Shown here in pieces: positions 22,201 through 33,000 of a DNA stretch of 64,000 nucleotides. Below the pieces are notes generated by a model. It was not told the origin of the DNA. It was given only the letters and a program-made list of their open reading frames with translations, and searched no databases. The DNA lies in NCBI GenBank assembly GCA_001510575.1, contig LNGK01000011.1, positions 620,001-684,000 of the forward strand, given 5' to 3'. Every line of letters starts with the position of its first letter. Within the stretch, counting starts at the first letter, position 1. The translations under genes were made by a program, and so were the position numbers. Source of the stretch: Knoxdaviesia capensis. Its lineage: Eukaryota > Ascomycota > Sordariomycetes > Microascales > Gondwanamycetaceae.

Positions 22201-25200
22201 GGGATATCGACATATAGGTTTAGTGTGTAGACATCAGTGCACAGGCGTCCAGGGTGGCAGCAACAGCAGGGCGTGTGAGGTTCTGGTTGCAGAGGTGTAT
22301 GGAGGTGGTAGTGCACTGTATCGGAGAGCAGAGTAGCAGTGGAGGGAGAGGCTTCAGAGGGGGAGAAAAGAGGTGATATAGCAATAGAGGAGACAAGTTA
22401 TGGGTGGGTATAGGAAGTAGTAGGGGCGAAAAAAGAGAAAGAATAAAAGGAAAAAGAGAGAGAGAAACAAAACAAGGGCTTTGGAGTGGGATGAAGAGTG
22501 GTAGTAAAGTGGAGGTGAAAAAGGTATGAGCGATAGTTTTAGAGTCCGTGGTAGGGTTAGGTTGACTTGAAGGAGAGAGACTGAGAGGTGAAGAAAGCAT
22601 GGGGGGGGGTATGGCACAAATCGAGAGCGGGCAGGGGGAGGGTGAAGTTCGACGAAGGGGGGGTGAGGGACAAAATATAGAGGGTGCGAGGATGAGAGGG
22701 CACGGGCATCAAGAGAGCGAGGAAGACGGAGGAGTACGGAGTGAAGAGAAAAGACGAGAGGAGTATGAATAGAGGAAGAAAAAAGAGAGGGAAGAAGAAG
22801 AGGAGGAGGAGAAGAAAAAGAAGAGATATGGGACGAGAGAGAACAGCTTGTATGGGTTGAAGAGCAGCAGGAACGGCCCAGACAGACCCGGGTCAAATCG
22901 AGCAGGAGCACATGCAGCCAAAAGAAGGCAAGAGCCATCCAGCCAGCTACGATAGACATCTCCTGTTCGTTCTTGCCCTCTTGCTTTGAACCGGCTGGCG
23001 TCTGTCCTCGCTTACGGTCTGCCAGACCGTCGCTTCCCCGGCTGGAGACTCCACGCACGCTTAGAAAGTGTGCCTTCCTTCTTTCGTTTTGGCCCAATTT
23101 CTCCTCTCTGTCTCTCTCTGGCCTAGTTCCTGCTTCTAACGTTAAAAGGCCACAGCGAGGCTTGGCTCGGCAGTAGCAGGAAAGGAAGCCCTTTAGTGGC
23201 AGCTCTGCGGCGGTATTGAAGAGATGGGTATTCTACAGTACGGAGTACTCCTGCTGATCTTCCTCTTGGTACGAAAGCGTGAGGGCAAAAAGAAAGAAAA
23301 ACGAGAGAATGTTTTAGTTGGACGTTTAGTCGCGGAGAGGGAAAACCCGGACACTTCGTGGTGGAGTGTCGTTGAGGTGTGCCGATATCCTCCTTGTATG
23401 TGGTGTCTCGCTGCTGGACGGAGGAACGAGCACACCGATTTTGGACGAGTTGGAGAATTCGGGTACCTGAGGCTAGGGGGAGGGGATATTGAGCGAGAGA
23501 CTGAGAGGGGGGGTGCAGGTCCCAGATACGTTTTTTCGCCCACTCCAAGGAGATGTCAGAGCGAAACCCTCAGTTAGTGAGTGAGTGTTCGAGCGTGCAG
23601 GTATTTATAGACAGGGAAGCCAGGTTTGTCCAGGGGAGGGGGGGGGNGGGGGGGGGGGGGGGGGGGCCAGAAAGAGAGAGCGAGAGAGAGAGGAAGAGGG
23701 ATACACAGACTGAACGAAGGAGAGACGAGGGGGGGGGGTTGACGGTCGAGCAGGAGGGGGAAAGGCCAGAATGATGGAGGGGGGGGAGTCTGACAGACGA
23801 AAATGCCGGCGACTGGGGGGGGAGGTGTCTGGCTTTTCTTTTTTTCTTTTTTCTTTTTTTTTTTGTCTTCGTCCTCGATTAGCCCACGGCAGGGATTCCA
23901 CTCACTCACTGTTGCACTGTACCACGACATGGATCTGTCGTTCAGTGGTGGAAGGGGGAGGGGAGGGGTGTTCAACTCTTTTTTTTTTCCTTTTTTCTGA
24001 GGTGTGTGAATTAGTGCTTGGGGGGGGGCGTACACAAGCATCAAGCACGGAGGAAGTGAGAAGAGATAGAAAAGGTCAACAGACATGGAGAGGAAGAGGC
24101 CGAGACACGAGAGAAAGGAAGCAAGATAACAAGAAACAGAGAGAGATGATCATGGCTATCGGGGGGACTGGAAGTGGTATAGCAATGCACGCAGCAAGAG
24201 AAAAAGAAAAAAAAGAAGGGAAAAAAAGGGCCCCAATAAGTGACAAATGACAAGAAGAACGAGCGAGAGAGCAAGAAACCAGGTTCTCTCTTTTTTCTTA
24301 CGGATTCGAGCAGGAAACACGCAGATGACCGATCGGGGGGATTTGCACGCTTCCTAGGCACTCTTTCTCATGCTGTCTGTTTATCTGGCGGTCACTGCTC
24401 TTCTGAGCTTCAGTCTCACCAGTGTCTCTCTTCCCCAAGACTGGCTTCCATCACCATCTTTGTGTGTTCGAGTCTCTCTCTGCGTACGTGCAGATATGTC
24501 TCTCCCTGCAATCACATCACACACGCGGGCCCGGCCCCAAGGAAAGGAGGGAGGGAGAGACATACTAGAACGCAAAAAGAACAGGTTTAAAAAAAGGAAA
24601 GGCAAGTCATTGGTCTAGGAGCCCAGCCCGTCTGTAGAACGCCCGCACACACGCACGAAGAAGAAGAAGAAGAGGAAGAAAAAAAAGAAAGAAGCTTCCA
24701 AATATGCGCGGGCTCCTGTCGGGGCCGCAACTCGAATATTTTCAACCGGGAACGAGAGGTCTTCTATTGCACGCAAACAGACGGCAACAATGGCATCTTC
24801 CGTCTGTTCGTTCGGCTGCGTTTCTGTCTTCCGTGCCTGCATGCCAAATTGCAGACCGCGTGAACTGGTTTGAGAGACAGTTGGGTATCACGGAGTACAC
24901 CAGAGACACAACACACACTCGAGGAGGCACTTGACAGGTCCACGTGTAACAAGCAGGGAGAAACACGAAGACGCTGGAAGCTTTTGGACAGACGGCAGCC
25001 AAACTAGCACGCAAGGAGACTGAGCTGAGCATGTGTCTCCATGGCTTCAAGTCTCCTTTTTGTGGAAGGTTTGATGATACACGGGAACCGAAAAGCAAAA
25101 GGAACTTCACATCCTCGGGACGTTAACTTTTTTTCTTTTTTTTTCTTTTTTTTTTTTTTTGCTTTTTTTAATTGACGAACCACTTTCGTCTCCCGCGAAA

Positions 25201-26159
25201 CTTGCTTCTTTCCACCCGAGTCGAGGCTCTCTGCCTCTCTGCTGCTTGTATTTTGCTGCCGTTCTTTGTGTTGTGTGTGGAGTTCGTCCTGGTCTAGTCC
25301 TTTTACGTTCTCCACCCGGCTTTTTCTTTGCTTTTTCTTGTCTCTTTTTTATCAATCTAGCCCGTTTGTCCCATGGCCCTCAATCTATTCTTCCTTTTGT
25401 CTCCTCCCCTCATCGCCCTCTCTAAACTCTCCCCGGGCCGACAGAACCTCGCAGGAAAAAGCAACCAGTTATTCGGCGTAATCTCCCAGGTCTGCCGGTC
25501 TGCCTTGGAATAAAAAGAAATCTTGAGCGGACGGGTTCTGCAAGTCTCGGGCCTGGACTGAAGGCCAGTTTGGCGTTGCAGGCGACGTAGCGTACCGTGT
25601 ACATGAAGCTGTCGGGCTGTTGTGGTGTGGGCGAAAGTACAGTGTACCCAGGCCCCAAACGACGCCAGAAATGCCCCTAACCCTAGTGCCGGCCGCTTCT
25701 CCAGCAAACCGGTAACCACAAAAACAGCAAGCAAGAAATACAACCAACTAGCAAGTCTCTTCTCTCTTCTCTGTTCGTTATATTTTACTCCGCGTGGTTT
25801 CGACATGCCCGCCCACACCAGAGAAACGACGACAGAAAAATCCCGTCTCAGGCCCAGAACGCCGGCCACTATTATGCATAGTTCCATTCCGCGGTGCTCG
25901 CCTAGAACTAGACCGGTGGGCCGGAGGTCTTTAGGGTGATTTTGTGAGAGCGAGAGCAATGCTTCCATTCCAGGTGCCCCGCGATTCTGGGAATCATGAG
26001 GTCAACTCGACTATTGGAAGGGGAGGCGAGGAGGGAAATCCAGATACCTGGATTATGTAGCGTGCTTGGTGATGTTCGTCGAGTGGACCGCCGGTGGGTT
26101 CTGGCTACAGCTTCTGTGGATTCACCCCAAGCTGTGGATGATCTATACAATCGGCATAC
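22201..26159. other. Non-coding stretch, homopolymer and microsatellite rich
   Basis: No gene can be supported. The left part (22.2-22.9 kb) continues the purine-rich plus strand seen before the zinc-finger gene. Visible items are a G-homopolymer with an N at 23647, T-runs at about 23843-23865 and 25123-25160, a TACAGTAC site at 23234 and a CCCTAACCCTAG telomere-like motif at about 25676-25687. The longest frame (247 codons, minus, 22354-23097) is a Ser/Leu/Pro-rich reading of C/T sequence. Confidence 0.5.
23636..23666. other. G-homopolymer with one ambiguous base (assembly weak point)
   Basis: About 30 bases are G except for one N at 23647. The true run length is probably unresolved. A reading frame passing through it contains an undefined residue and should be ignored. 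Confidence 0.9.
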
Positions 26160-26628
26160 TACTCGTGCCACGCCCCACTTATCTGGTTCACTCTACGAGC
26201 GCACCATCTAAAGATGGTGCTCATCAGCAATGTTGCCAAATCACCAATGTTGCCAGTACAGCTATGCTACTAAAAACCCCTTCTTCTAATAGCGAAATCT
26301 CGCGCAACTTACGAGATAGACATTTGAGGGTTAGCTAAATAGAAGCGTATAGCCTCTTAGAGTCGACGTTTAGTAAATATAGTTAATAGGAATTTTATAG
26401 AAAAAGATATAAATTATTTTCGAATATGGTGATAGTTGAATAGGGGTTTTTTAGAAAAATTGGTGCACTGGCAACATTGGTGATCTGGCAACATTGCTGA
26501 TGAGCACCATCTTTAGATGGTGCGCTCGTAGAGTGAACCAGATAAGTGGGGCGTGGCACGAGTAAGAGCAATTCCAGAGGGCGTGCATCCGAGACCCTCA
26601 ATCTCTCATAAGCCTCTCTGCTAATATG
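26160..26628 (+). repeat. First copy of a 469-bp exact duplication, ends at an N
   Basis: This block contains the MITE-like element plus 64 bp of right flank ending CTAATATG. It matches 26630-27098 at every position I compared, at an offset of 470. A single N at 26629 separates the copies. This is more likely an unmerged overlap of two contigs than a biological tandem duplication. Confidence 0.85.
26162..26562. mobile_element. Small non-autonomous DNA transposon (MITE-like), copy 1
   Basis: The 401-bp element begins CTCGTGCCACGCC and ends with its reverse complement. The terminal inverted repeats are about 97 bp with one mismatch and continue imperfectly to about 125 bp. TA lies on each side (26160-26161 and 26563-26564), which fits the TA target of the Tc1/mariner superfamily (Fot1/pogo in fungi). 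Each inverted repeat contains an inner palindrome (GCACCATC, TAAA, GATGGTGC) and two direct copies of CAATGTTGCC. The centre is AT-rich and encodes no transposase. Superfamily assignment is inference from the TA and the repeat layout. Confidence 0.8.
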
Positions 26629-26629
26629 N
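26629..26629. other. Single N at a probable contig join
   Basis: The N lies exactly between two identical 469-bp blocks, as produced when overlapping contig ends are joined with a one-base placeholder. Reading frames that span it are artefacts. Confidence 0.85.
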
Positions 26630-26631
26630 TA

Positions 26632-27032
26632 CTCGTGCCACGCCCCACTTATCTGGTTCACTCTACGAGCGCACCATCTAAAGATGGTGCTCATCAGCAA
26701 TGTTGCCAAATCACCAATGTTGCCAGTACAGCTATGCTACTAAAAACCCCTTCTTCTAATAGCGAAATCTCGCGCAACTTACGAGATAGACATTTGAGGG
26801 TTAGCTAAATAGAAGCGTATAGCCTCTTAGAGTCGACGTTTAGTAAATATAGTTAATAGGAATTTTATAGAAAAAGATATAAATTATTTTCGAATATGGT
26901 GATAGTTGAATAGGGGTTTTTTAGAAAAATTGGTGCACTGGCAACATTGGTGATCTGGCAACATTGCTGATGAGCACCATCTTTAGATGGTGCGCTCGTA
27001 GAGTGAACCAGATAAGTGGGGCGTGGCACGAG
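26632..27032. mobile_element. MITE-like element, copy 2 (probably an assembly duplicate)
   Basis: It is the same as 26162-26562 at every position compared, with the same flanking TA and the same right flank. If the N at 26629 is an unmerged contig join, the genome has one copy here and this entry duplicates the first. Confidence 0.7.
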
Positions 27033-27098
27033 TAAGAGCAATTCCAGAGGGCGTGCATCCGAGACCCTCAATCTCTCATAAGCCTCTCTGCTAATATG

Positions 27099-30000
27099 AC
27101 CAACAAACATATCACTCATGCGTTATACAGCTTCGGATTTTCCGTTCTCCTGCTTCTTGATGTCCACTTTCTTCTTCCACGGCTTCTTTTCTGTGTTTTT
27201 CTCTCCCGGCTTGCATGAATGCGCCGGCTGATGAACGCTTTAAAGGAGAAATATATGCCGAAACACAACCACCAAACAAAAAGGGGAGAAATGCCCACTC
27301 TGTAGAAGCATAGAAGAACAAAATGGAGATATATATCGCAGGTCTATAGGGTTGATAACGCGGAACCCGAAGAAGAACGCTCATAATGCAGCATCCCCGA
27401 ACGAGCCAGCACAAAAAGCACAAACCCTCTCGTCGAAGGATCATTCTCTGAAATTATCGTGTTAATGCCTCTCTGGCTTGTGGAATTACATACGGGGACT
27501 GATCCACGCATGCCTTCACTTCCGTGCTGGGTGTTATTTGCTGTTGGCCACAGCTTCTTGACTGCTCGTCTGTCTGTGTTGCGTGTATCCGGCTTGACCT
27601 CTGCGGCATGTCCCACTGTAAGCTTTAATTTGACTGTATGCCTGTGTGATGGCCACAACAACGTTCGCTCGCTGTCGCTGCGTGTGTGTGTGTGCCCCCA
27701 GCAACCAAGATGTCAATGACCGCATATCGACTTTTAAGCTTCTCTAATCATATTTCGCAGGTCCCACGTCCTCGTGGCCTTCCTACTCTGTACTGTATGT
27801 CCTTTTTGTGTGCTGTTTATCTCATCCCGTTCCGTGTCGGTGGCCTTTGGTTGGCCTTCGGTGGTTCCAGGAAGAGTTGGACGAGGGCTATAGGGTCTTT
27901 GAAAACGAGAAGGAAATTTCCACTCAGCACGGCGGTTGCTGCCATGCGTGCCATAGGTCCAGTCCATTCCCCTGGTGATAGTCGCATGCTGTATATAAAA
28001 GACATGTTATAGGGTCGCAGTGTGTGTTGTGATGACAAACAGTCCTGAGGTTGCAAGTTCCAGCATACGAGGGGCAGCACTATGTTGGTTTCCCACTTGT
28101 GATACACACACTACGGGATTCGCTTTCATATCACCCGAGTTTAGGGAAAAGGCAAACCCGGCGATACGGTATCATCCGAGCCAGCGCGCATTCCCGGCGA
28201 CGCTAGAGTATGTAAACAGACCATTCCAGAGGGGGAGGGGGGGAGAAGAGAGAAAGAATTGACTTTCCCACGTTTTCCGGAACTGGCAAGGGAGACAGAC
28301 CACCAAGCTGGTGTCATACCCTCACAGCCGGGATCAAACTAGGCATCAACAAAAAAAGCTAAGAGGGGGGGGGTTTCTTGCTCTACCAGTAGTGTGAGAT
28401 TTTCTTCACATGGCACCGGCAGTAGGCTTGGTCTAGGAGATGAACACACCCACCTTCTTTGATACAAAACATAGTACGCACGCAAGTCCAAACAGCCTCT
28501 TCGTCGTCTTCTTCGGGCCCCCGTCCCTGTCAGCCTACAGGAACACCAGTCGAGGGACATCCTTCTCGAGCGAGAGATTAGACAGTAGGTCGACGCCGGG
28601 AGAACCCCTGTAGATGCACGCATATCATGGTCGAAAAGCGCAATCCTCCATACTGTTGTTCGTATTTGGTCGATTCTTGAGTTCTTTTTTCTTTTCGCCC
28701 TGGGCTGTCCAAAAGGGGATGCATTAATACACTCGTCGCGTGGGAGAAGGTCTAGATTTTCGAGAAAAAAAAAAAAAGAGAGACGCAGGATGGAAAGAAA
28801 GACCACGAATGAAAACACCCGTCAAACGCCATCAACCGTTAACCTGGTAGCGATGGTGTTCGGTTGGCTTTTTCTTTTCTTCCCGGCCTTACGGACCTTG
28901 CATCAGCCAGCCCCTCTTCACGCTTGTATTGCTTCTTCTGTGTCCTTCTTTTCCCCTGGCGTGCGTTCCTCGCATCTTCGATAGAGCCCCAATTGGAGGG
29001 GATGAAGGGGGGGAAGGGGGTAGTGTCCATACTAAGCCGGGTCATTCACGCGAACGAAGCAGAAACGGTGGCCACCAGTGCTAGTCCGGCATGGCGGACC
29101 CCGTATATCAGGGACTCCGGTGATGCAATGAAAGGTGCTACAGGCAAATGTCTTATCCTTCTGTGAAGTTTCCCCCCCCCTCTTTTTTTCTCTCTCCACT
29201 CCCAAAACGGGAAGTCAATTCCGCCGCCAGTGGCAACAGGACCTTCTAGAGGCCGGCGACGAAGAAGAAGAAGGAAGCTGAACGGATGGAAGGGACATAT
29301 GCCACGAGGAATCACAGACATGGCGTCTCTTTCTCGGCCGGTGTCTCCTCGTCGGGTGTCATAGAAGACTCTATCTGTGTCTCAGCTATGTGTTTCGTCT
29401 CGTTCCCTATTTCCCACTCAGAAACACACACACACACACACCCGGACCGTGTTCGGTGCCGGTGCCTCCGGCCAACGTGGCTCTCTCGCAGTGTGCTGTC
29501 GCTCGGCGTGGCTTCATGAATGTGACCTCCAGGGACCACGTCCCTCCGAGAAGCTGCAGCAAACGCCTCCGGAACAGCGTGAACCTCATTCGTGTCGTCG
29601 AGAGAGGACCACAAAACCTGCACCTAAAACCCAACTTGTACGCTTCGCACCCCCGGCTTTTCAGATTTGTTGCCGAGCGTAGGGCACCAGGACCCGCCCG
29701 TCCAGGTACATCAGCCGCAGCACCGAAGTGGCTGGGCACGCTGGTACCTTGTCCGCCTAACAGTGCTCGCCCGCCAGCCAGCGCTGGATCAACAAAGCCG
29801 GTTCACTGCATGTTCCCAGTTCTGCTCCGTCGCCCATCCAGACCGCAAAGAGGCTCGTCACTGAATCGTCAGGGCCGCCGGTCTCCACTGATATCCCAAA
29901 GCGTGTGTGAGTGCTTTCAGCTGTCTCTCTTGATACATTTTTCAGCCCACCAACAAATGCCTTGTTTGGGGCACAAAACGCCCACCTGGAGGCCCTTCAA

Positions 30001-33000
30001 TTTCCGGCCAGGGACGCCCACGCAGCTGGTTTGATTAGTGATACTGTGCACTAACATCCGAACGGAAAAACACAGAAAAGCACGCTATTTGCACTGGTAT
30101 ACAGGGCCCGGATTGCCACGATGATCCCTCCAGGCCGGGAAATGCAATAGAGTTGTAGTAGAAGTGTGTCGTGACAGCTGGGGGGACACAACCAGCACAA
30201 GCGAGGACAGTACAGTAGACTGAGAGAGTCAGTGTGTGTGTGTGTGTGTGTGCGCCGGGTTTCCCGTTCCTGGATCCATCCGAATTGAAGCAGGGAAGAA
30301 GAGAAACAAAAGGTTAAGTCAGTCTGGCAGGTGATTTGTCGACTTCTGTCAATTTTCTGGTTATGCGTACACTGTCTCTGGGAACCCCCCCCCCCTTCTC
30401 ATCCTGACCCTTGGCGGGACCCCCCGATTTATGCCTATCGAGGCGTTCTAAGTGCCAACTCTCACGTATTCACTAGATATGCACGGCGGAAATCACATAC
30501 ATCCGCTGTGATGTGATTCGAACCACCTGCAGAAGCGAGACACCGCCGGTGGACGCAAGTGTTCTACTAGTGAGTGACGACTTCACACACAAAGCTCTAC
30601 GCGATGCGGCGTAAAGAAAAAAAAGTTCGCATATGCAGCTCGTTCACGTATTGTGCCTTTTGTTTTGCGCAATCACACTATCTCAGCCAGCTGCGCAAAA
30701 GTTGGGAATCCACCGACGGAGCGTGCATGCTGCCACACACCGCGCGTTCCTGAGTCTCTCTGTGCAGACATCAATCACATCATACAGGCTGGCTTTGATG
30801 CGCGGCTATCGTGGGACCACGAAGATGTCTCTTGTGCCTTGCGGTGTGTGGTGAGGTGTCGACGTGACGGTTGCACAGTCACAGTCTGGGCGCAATATAT
30901 GTTGGCCCAGAAGGGTTCAGTCTAGAGGTTGAGTCTGGCGATATATTGACGGAGTTGAGCAAAGAAATGAATTACTCCCGATCTCTCAAGGGGAGGGGGC
31001 GTGTTGCCTAAGTTATGTCCTAGTTACACAGTGAACCGGCCAGCCCAGCCCGTATCTCGAACATTATCATCTCGCCCGCCGTTTCTTTGATGGGCGTTCC
31101 CTTCAATCTGCCGTCCGTGGATGGGCCTCAGCCGAGGCCCGCCCAATGTCGATGGTATTCACAAAGAGCAAAGAAACACCAGAACCAGCGGTTTGTCAAC
31201 CTGGGGCCCATCTCCTCAAAAAGCCCATCCTCGCCTGACAAGTCGGAAGTCAGACGCAGTAAGACTGGGAGGTCAAGAGCCTTGTGGCTGATCTTGGCTC
31301 CCACAATGGATCGTGGGCTGCGAGTATCGTTTGATTGTGTGTCGTTGTGGCTGACTTCTCCCGAGATTCAGCAAGGGTCGGGGAGCCGGAAGAGATTCAA
31401 CAGGCATATACCGTCGTTGCGAGATCGCTTAGCAGGAAAACACCATCCTCCGGAACCCCTCGGTTGTGTCTGCAAAAGCCAGTGTGTGTCTGGTGATTGT
31501 GATTGACAGTCAGAGTGGAGGGGGGGGGCAACCACAATTTGCGCGCTGGTCCAGCCCACCTAGTATGATACCCTAACCCTAGCCACAAGCATTATACGGG
31601 GTTCTGCAGCGCCGACCTGCCCTTGTCCGGCAGTGGCAGGGCCGAGTATACGAGCCCTGCATATCTGCGAGGCCAGCGAACGCAGACCGAGGAACACAGA
31701 GACAACGGAGGACAACCCTAGACCGGCGGGGATTTTTTCTTATTTTATTCAAGCGGTGTACGCGCGCCGAAAGCTGGAATATATCCTGTACAGACAGCTT
31801 GCCATCGGAGCGGGGGGCAAGCGATCATCATCACAGCCGTGGGCTCTTTTTGTGTGTGTATGCAGGGCTCCCCGGGCTGGCTGAACAGCAGTTTCAACAG
31901 GACGGAAGAGTAAACCCCCTCACCTTTCGGGTTACGGATAGATACTGAAAAGCGAAAGGCTGGCTCCGACGAGGGGAAACCGGGGGGAGGGGGGGGGGAC
32001 AGACGAGAGAGAGTCGCAGTGAAGAGTGAAGACAGCAATACGCGGGATTCAGAACTTGGAATCAACCCCGTCACTCCCCCCGGCCGGTTGCATTTTCAGC
32101 CACTGATCGGGGAAAAACCAGTTCCTGTCCGCCCGGGTCACCTGGCTGAGGTGTTCACGTACTCCGAACCATGGTTGACCCGCGTTCGCCTCTCTCTTTT
32201 TGACCCTTTTCTCTGCGTTGAGGAGCTCGAGGGGGAGGACAGACGAGAGAGAGAGAGAGAGTGCAATAGACGAAAGCCCAGCCTCCTTACACTTGCTTGG
32301 TGGCCAGGGCCAGAACCAAACTTTTGAGTTGAAGCAAACAAATCCACACACACAAACACATAACCCAGCTGGTGTGGGTGGGATTTTTTGTACAGTGTGG
32401 ATGCGCGCGTCTGCCAAAAGTCGGAGGATTTTCGGCTGGGCTAGATACAGGATCGTATACTCTTCGTATTGGGGAGCTGAGGCTTGCAATGTGGGATTCT
32501 GCCAGGGGGTTTCGCACAATGGCGGTCTCACCCTCCACGCACGGAGGACTTACATGCAGACAGAGAGGGAGAGGGAGAGAGATTGCGTGGGACTCGTCGC
32601 GGTGTCTCGTCACGGACGGGTGTCTCCTCTCGTTGTTTTGCGGGTGTTTCGACGTGTCTGCTTTTTTAATTACACCAGCTGCAGGCTCAATCAAACGGCT
32701 GTCTCCTAGAGCAGGTAAACACGGTCTGTGTGGACTGCCTGCAGCGTGAAATTGCAGTGTGGAGAGTGCAGTAAGTATTACATACACTTGATGGACAACA
32801 AGACGGGCTGCCAGCTGACATCAAACAGACGGCCACATCAGACTGGAGATCTCCATACAGTGTCGTCGAAGATACGGTACAGCGGCGCCCCCCCCCCTCT
32901 TTGATATCCTGGCTCCGGAGGTTCAGAGGGTAGGGATATAAAGTGCATTCCGGGGGGCAAGTGGTTTTCAAGCTTTCAAGTACTGTGTGCTCTCGACACA

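Noticed and set aside
26395..26709. Open frame crossing the N at 26629
   Set aside because: It depends on an artificial contig join and on inverted-repeat sequence of the MITE-like element.
30519..30590. tRNA-like sequence on the minus strand with a GGTTCGAATC box
   Set aside because: The B-box matches, and AGTAGAACACTTG resembles a D-arm. However, the bases flanking the T-loop do not form a 5-bp stem, and there is no room for a variable loop.
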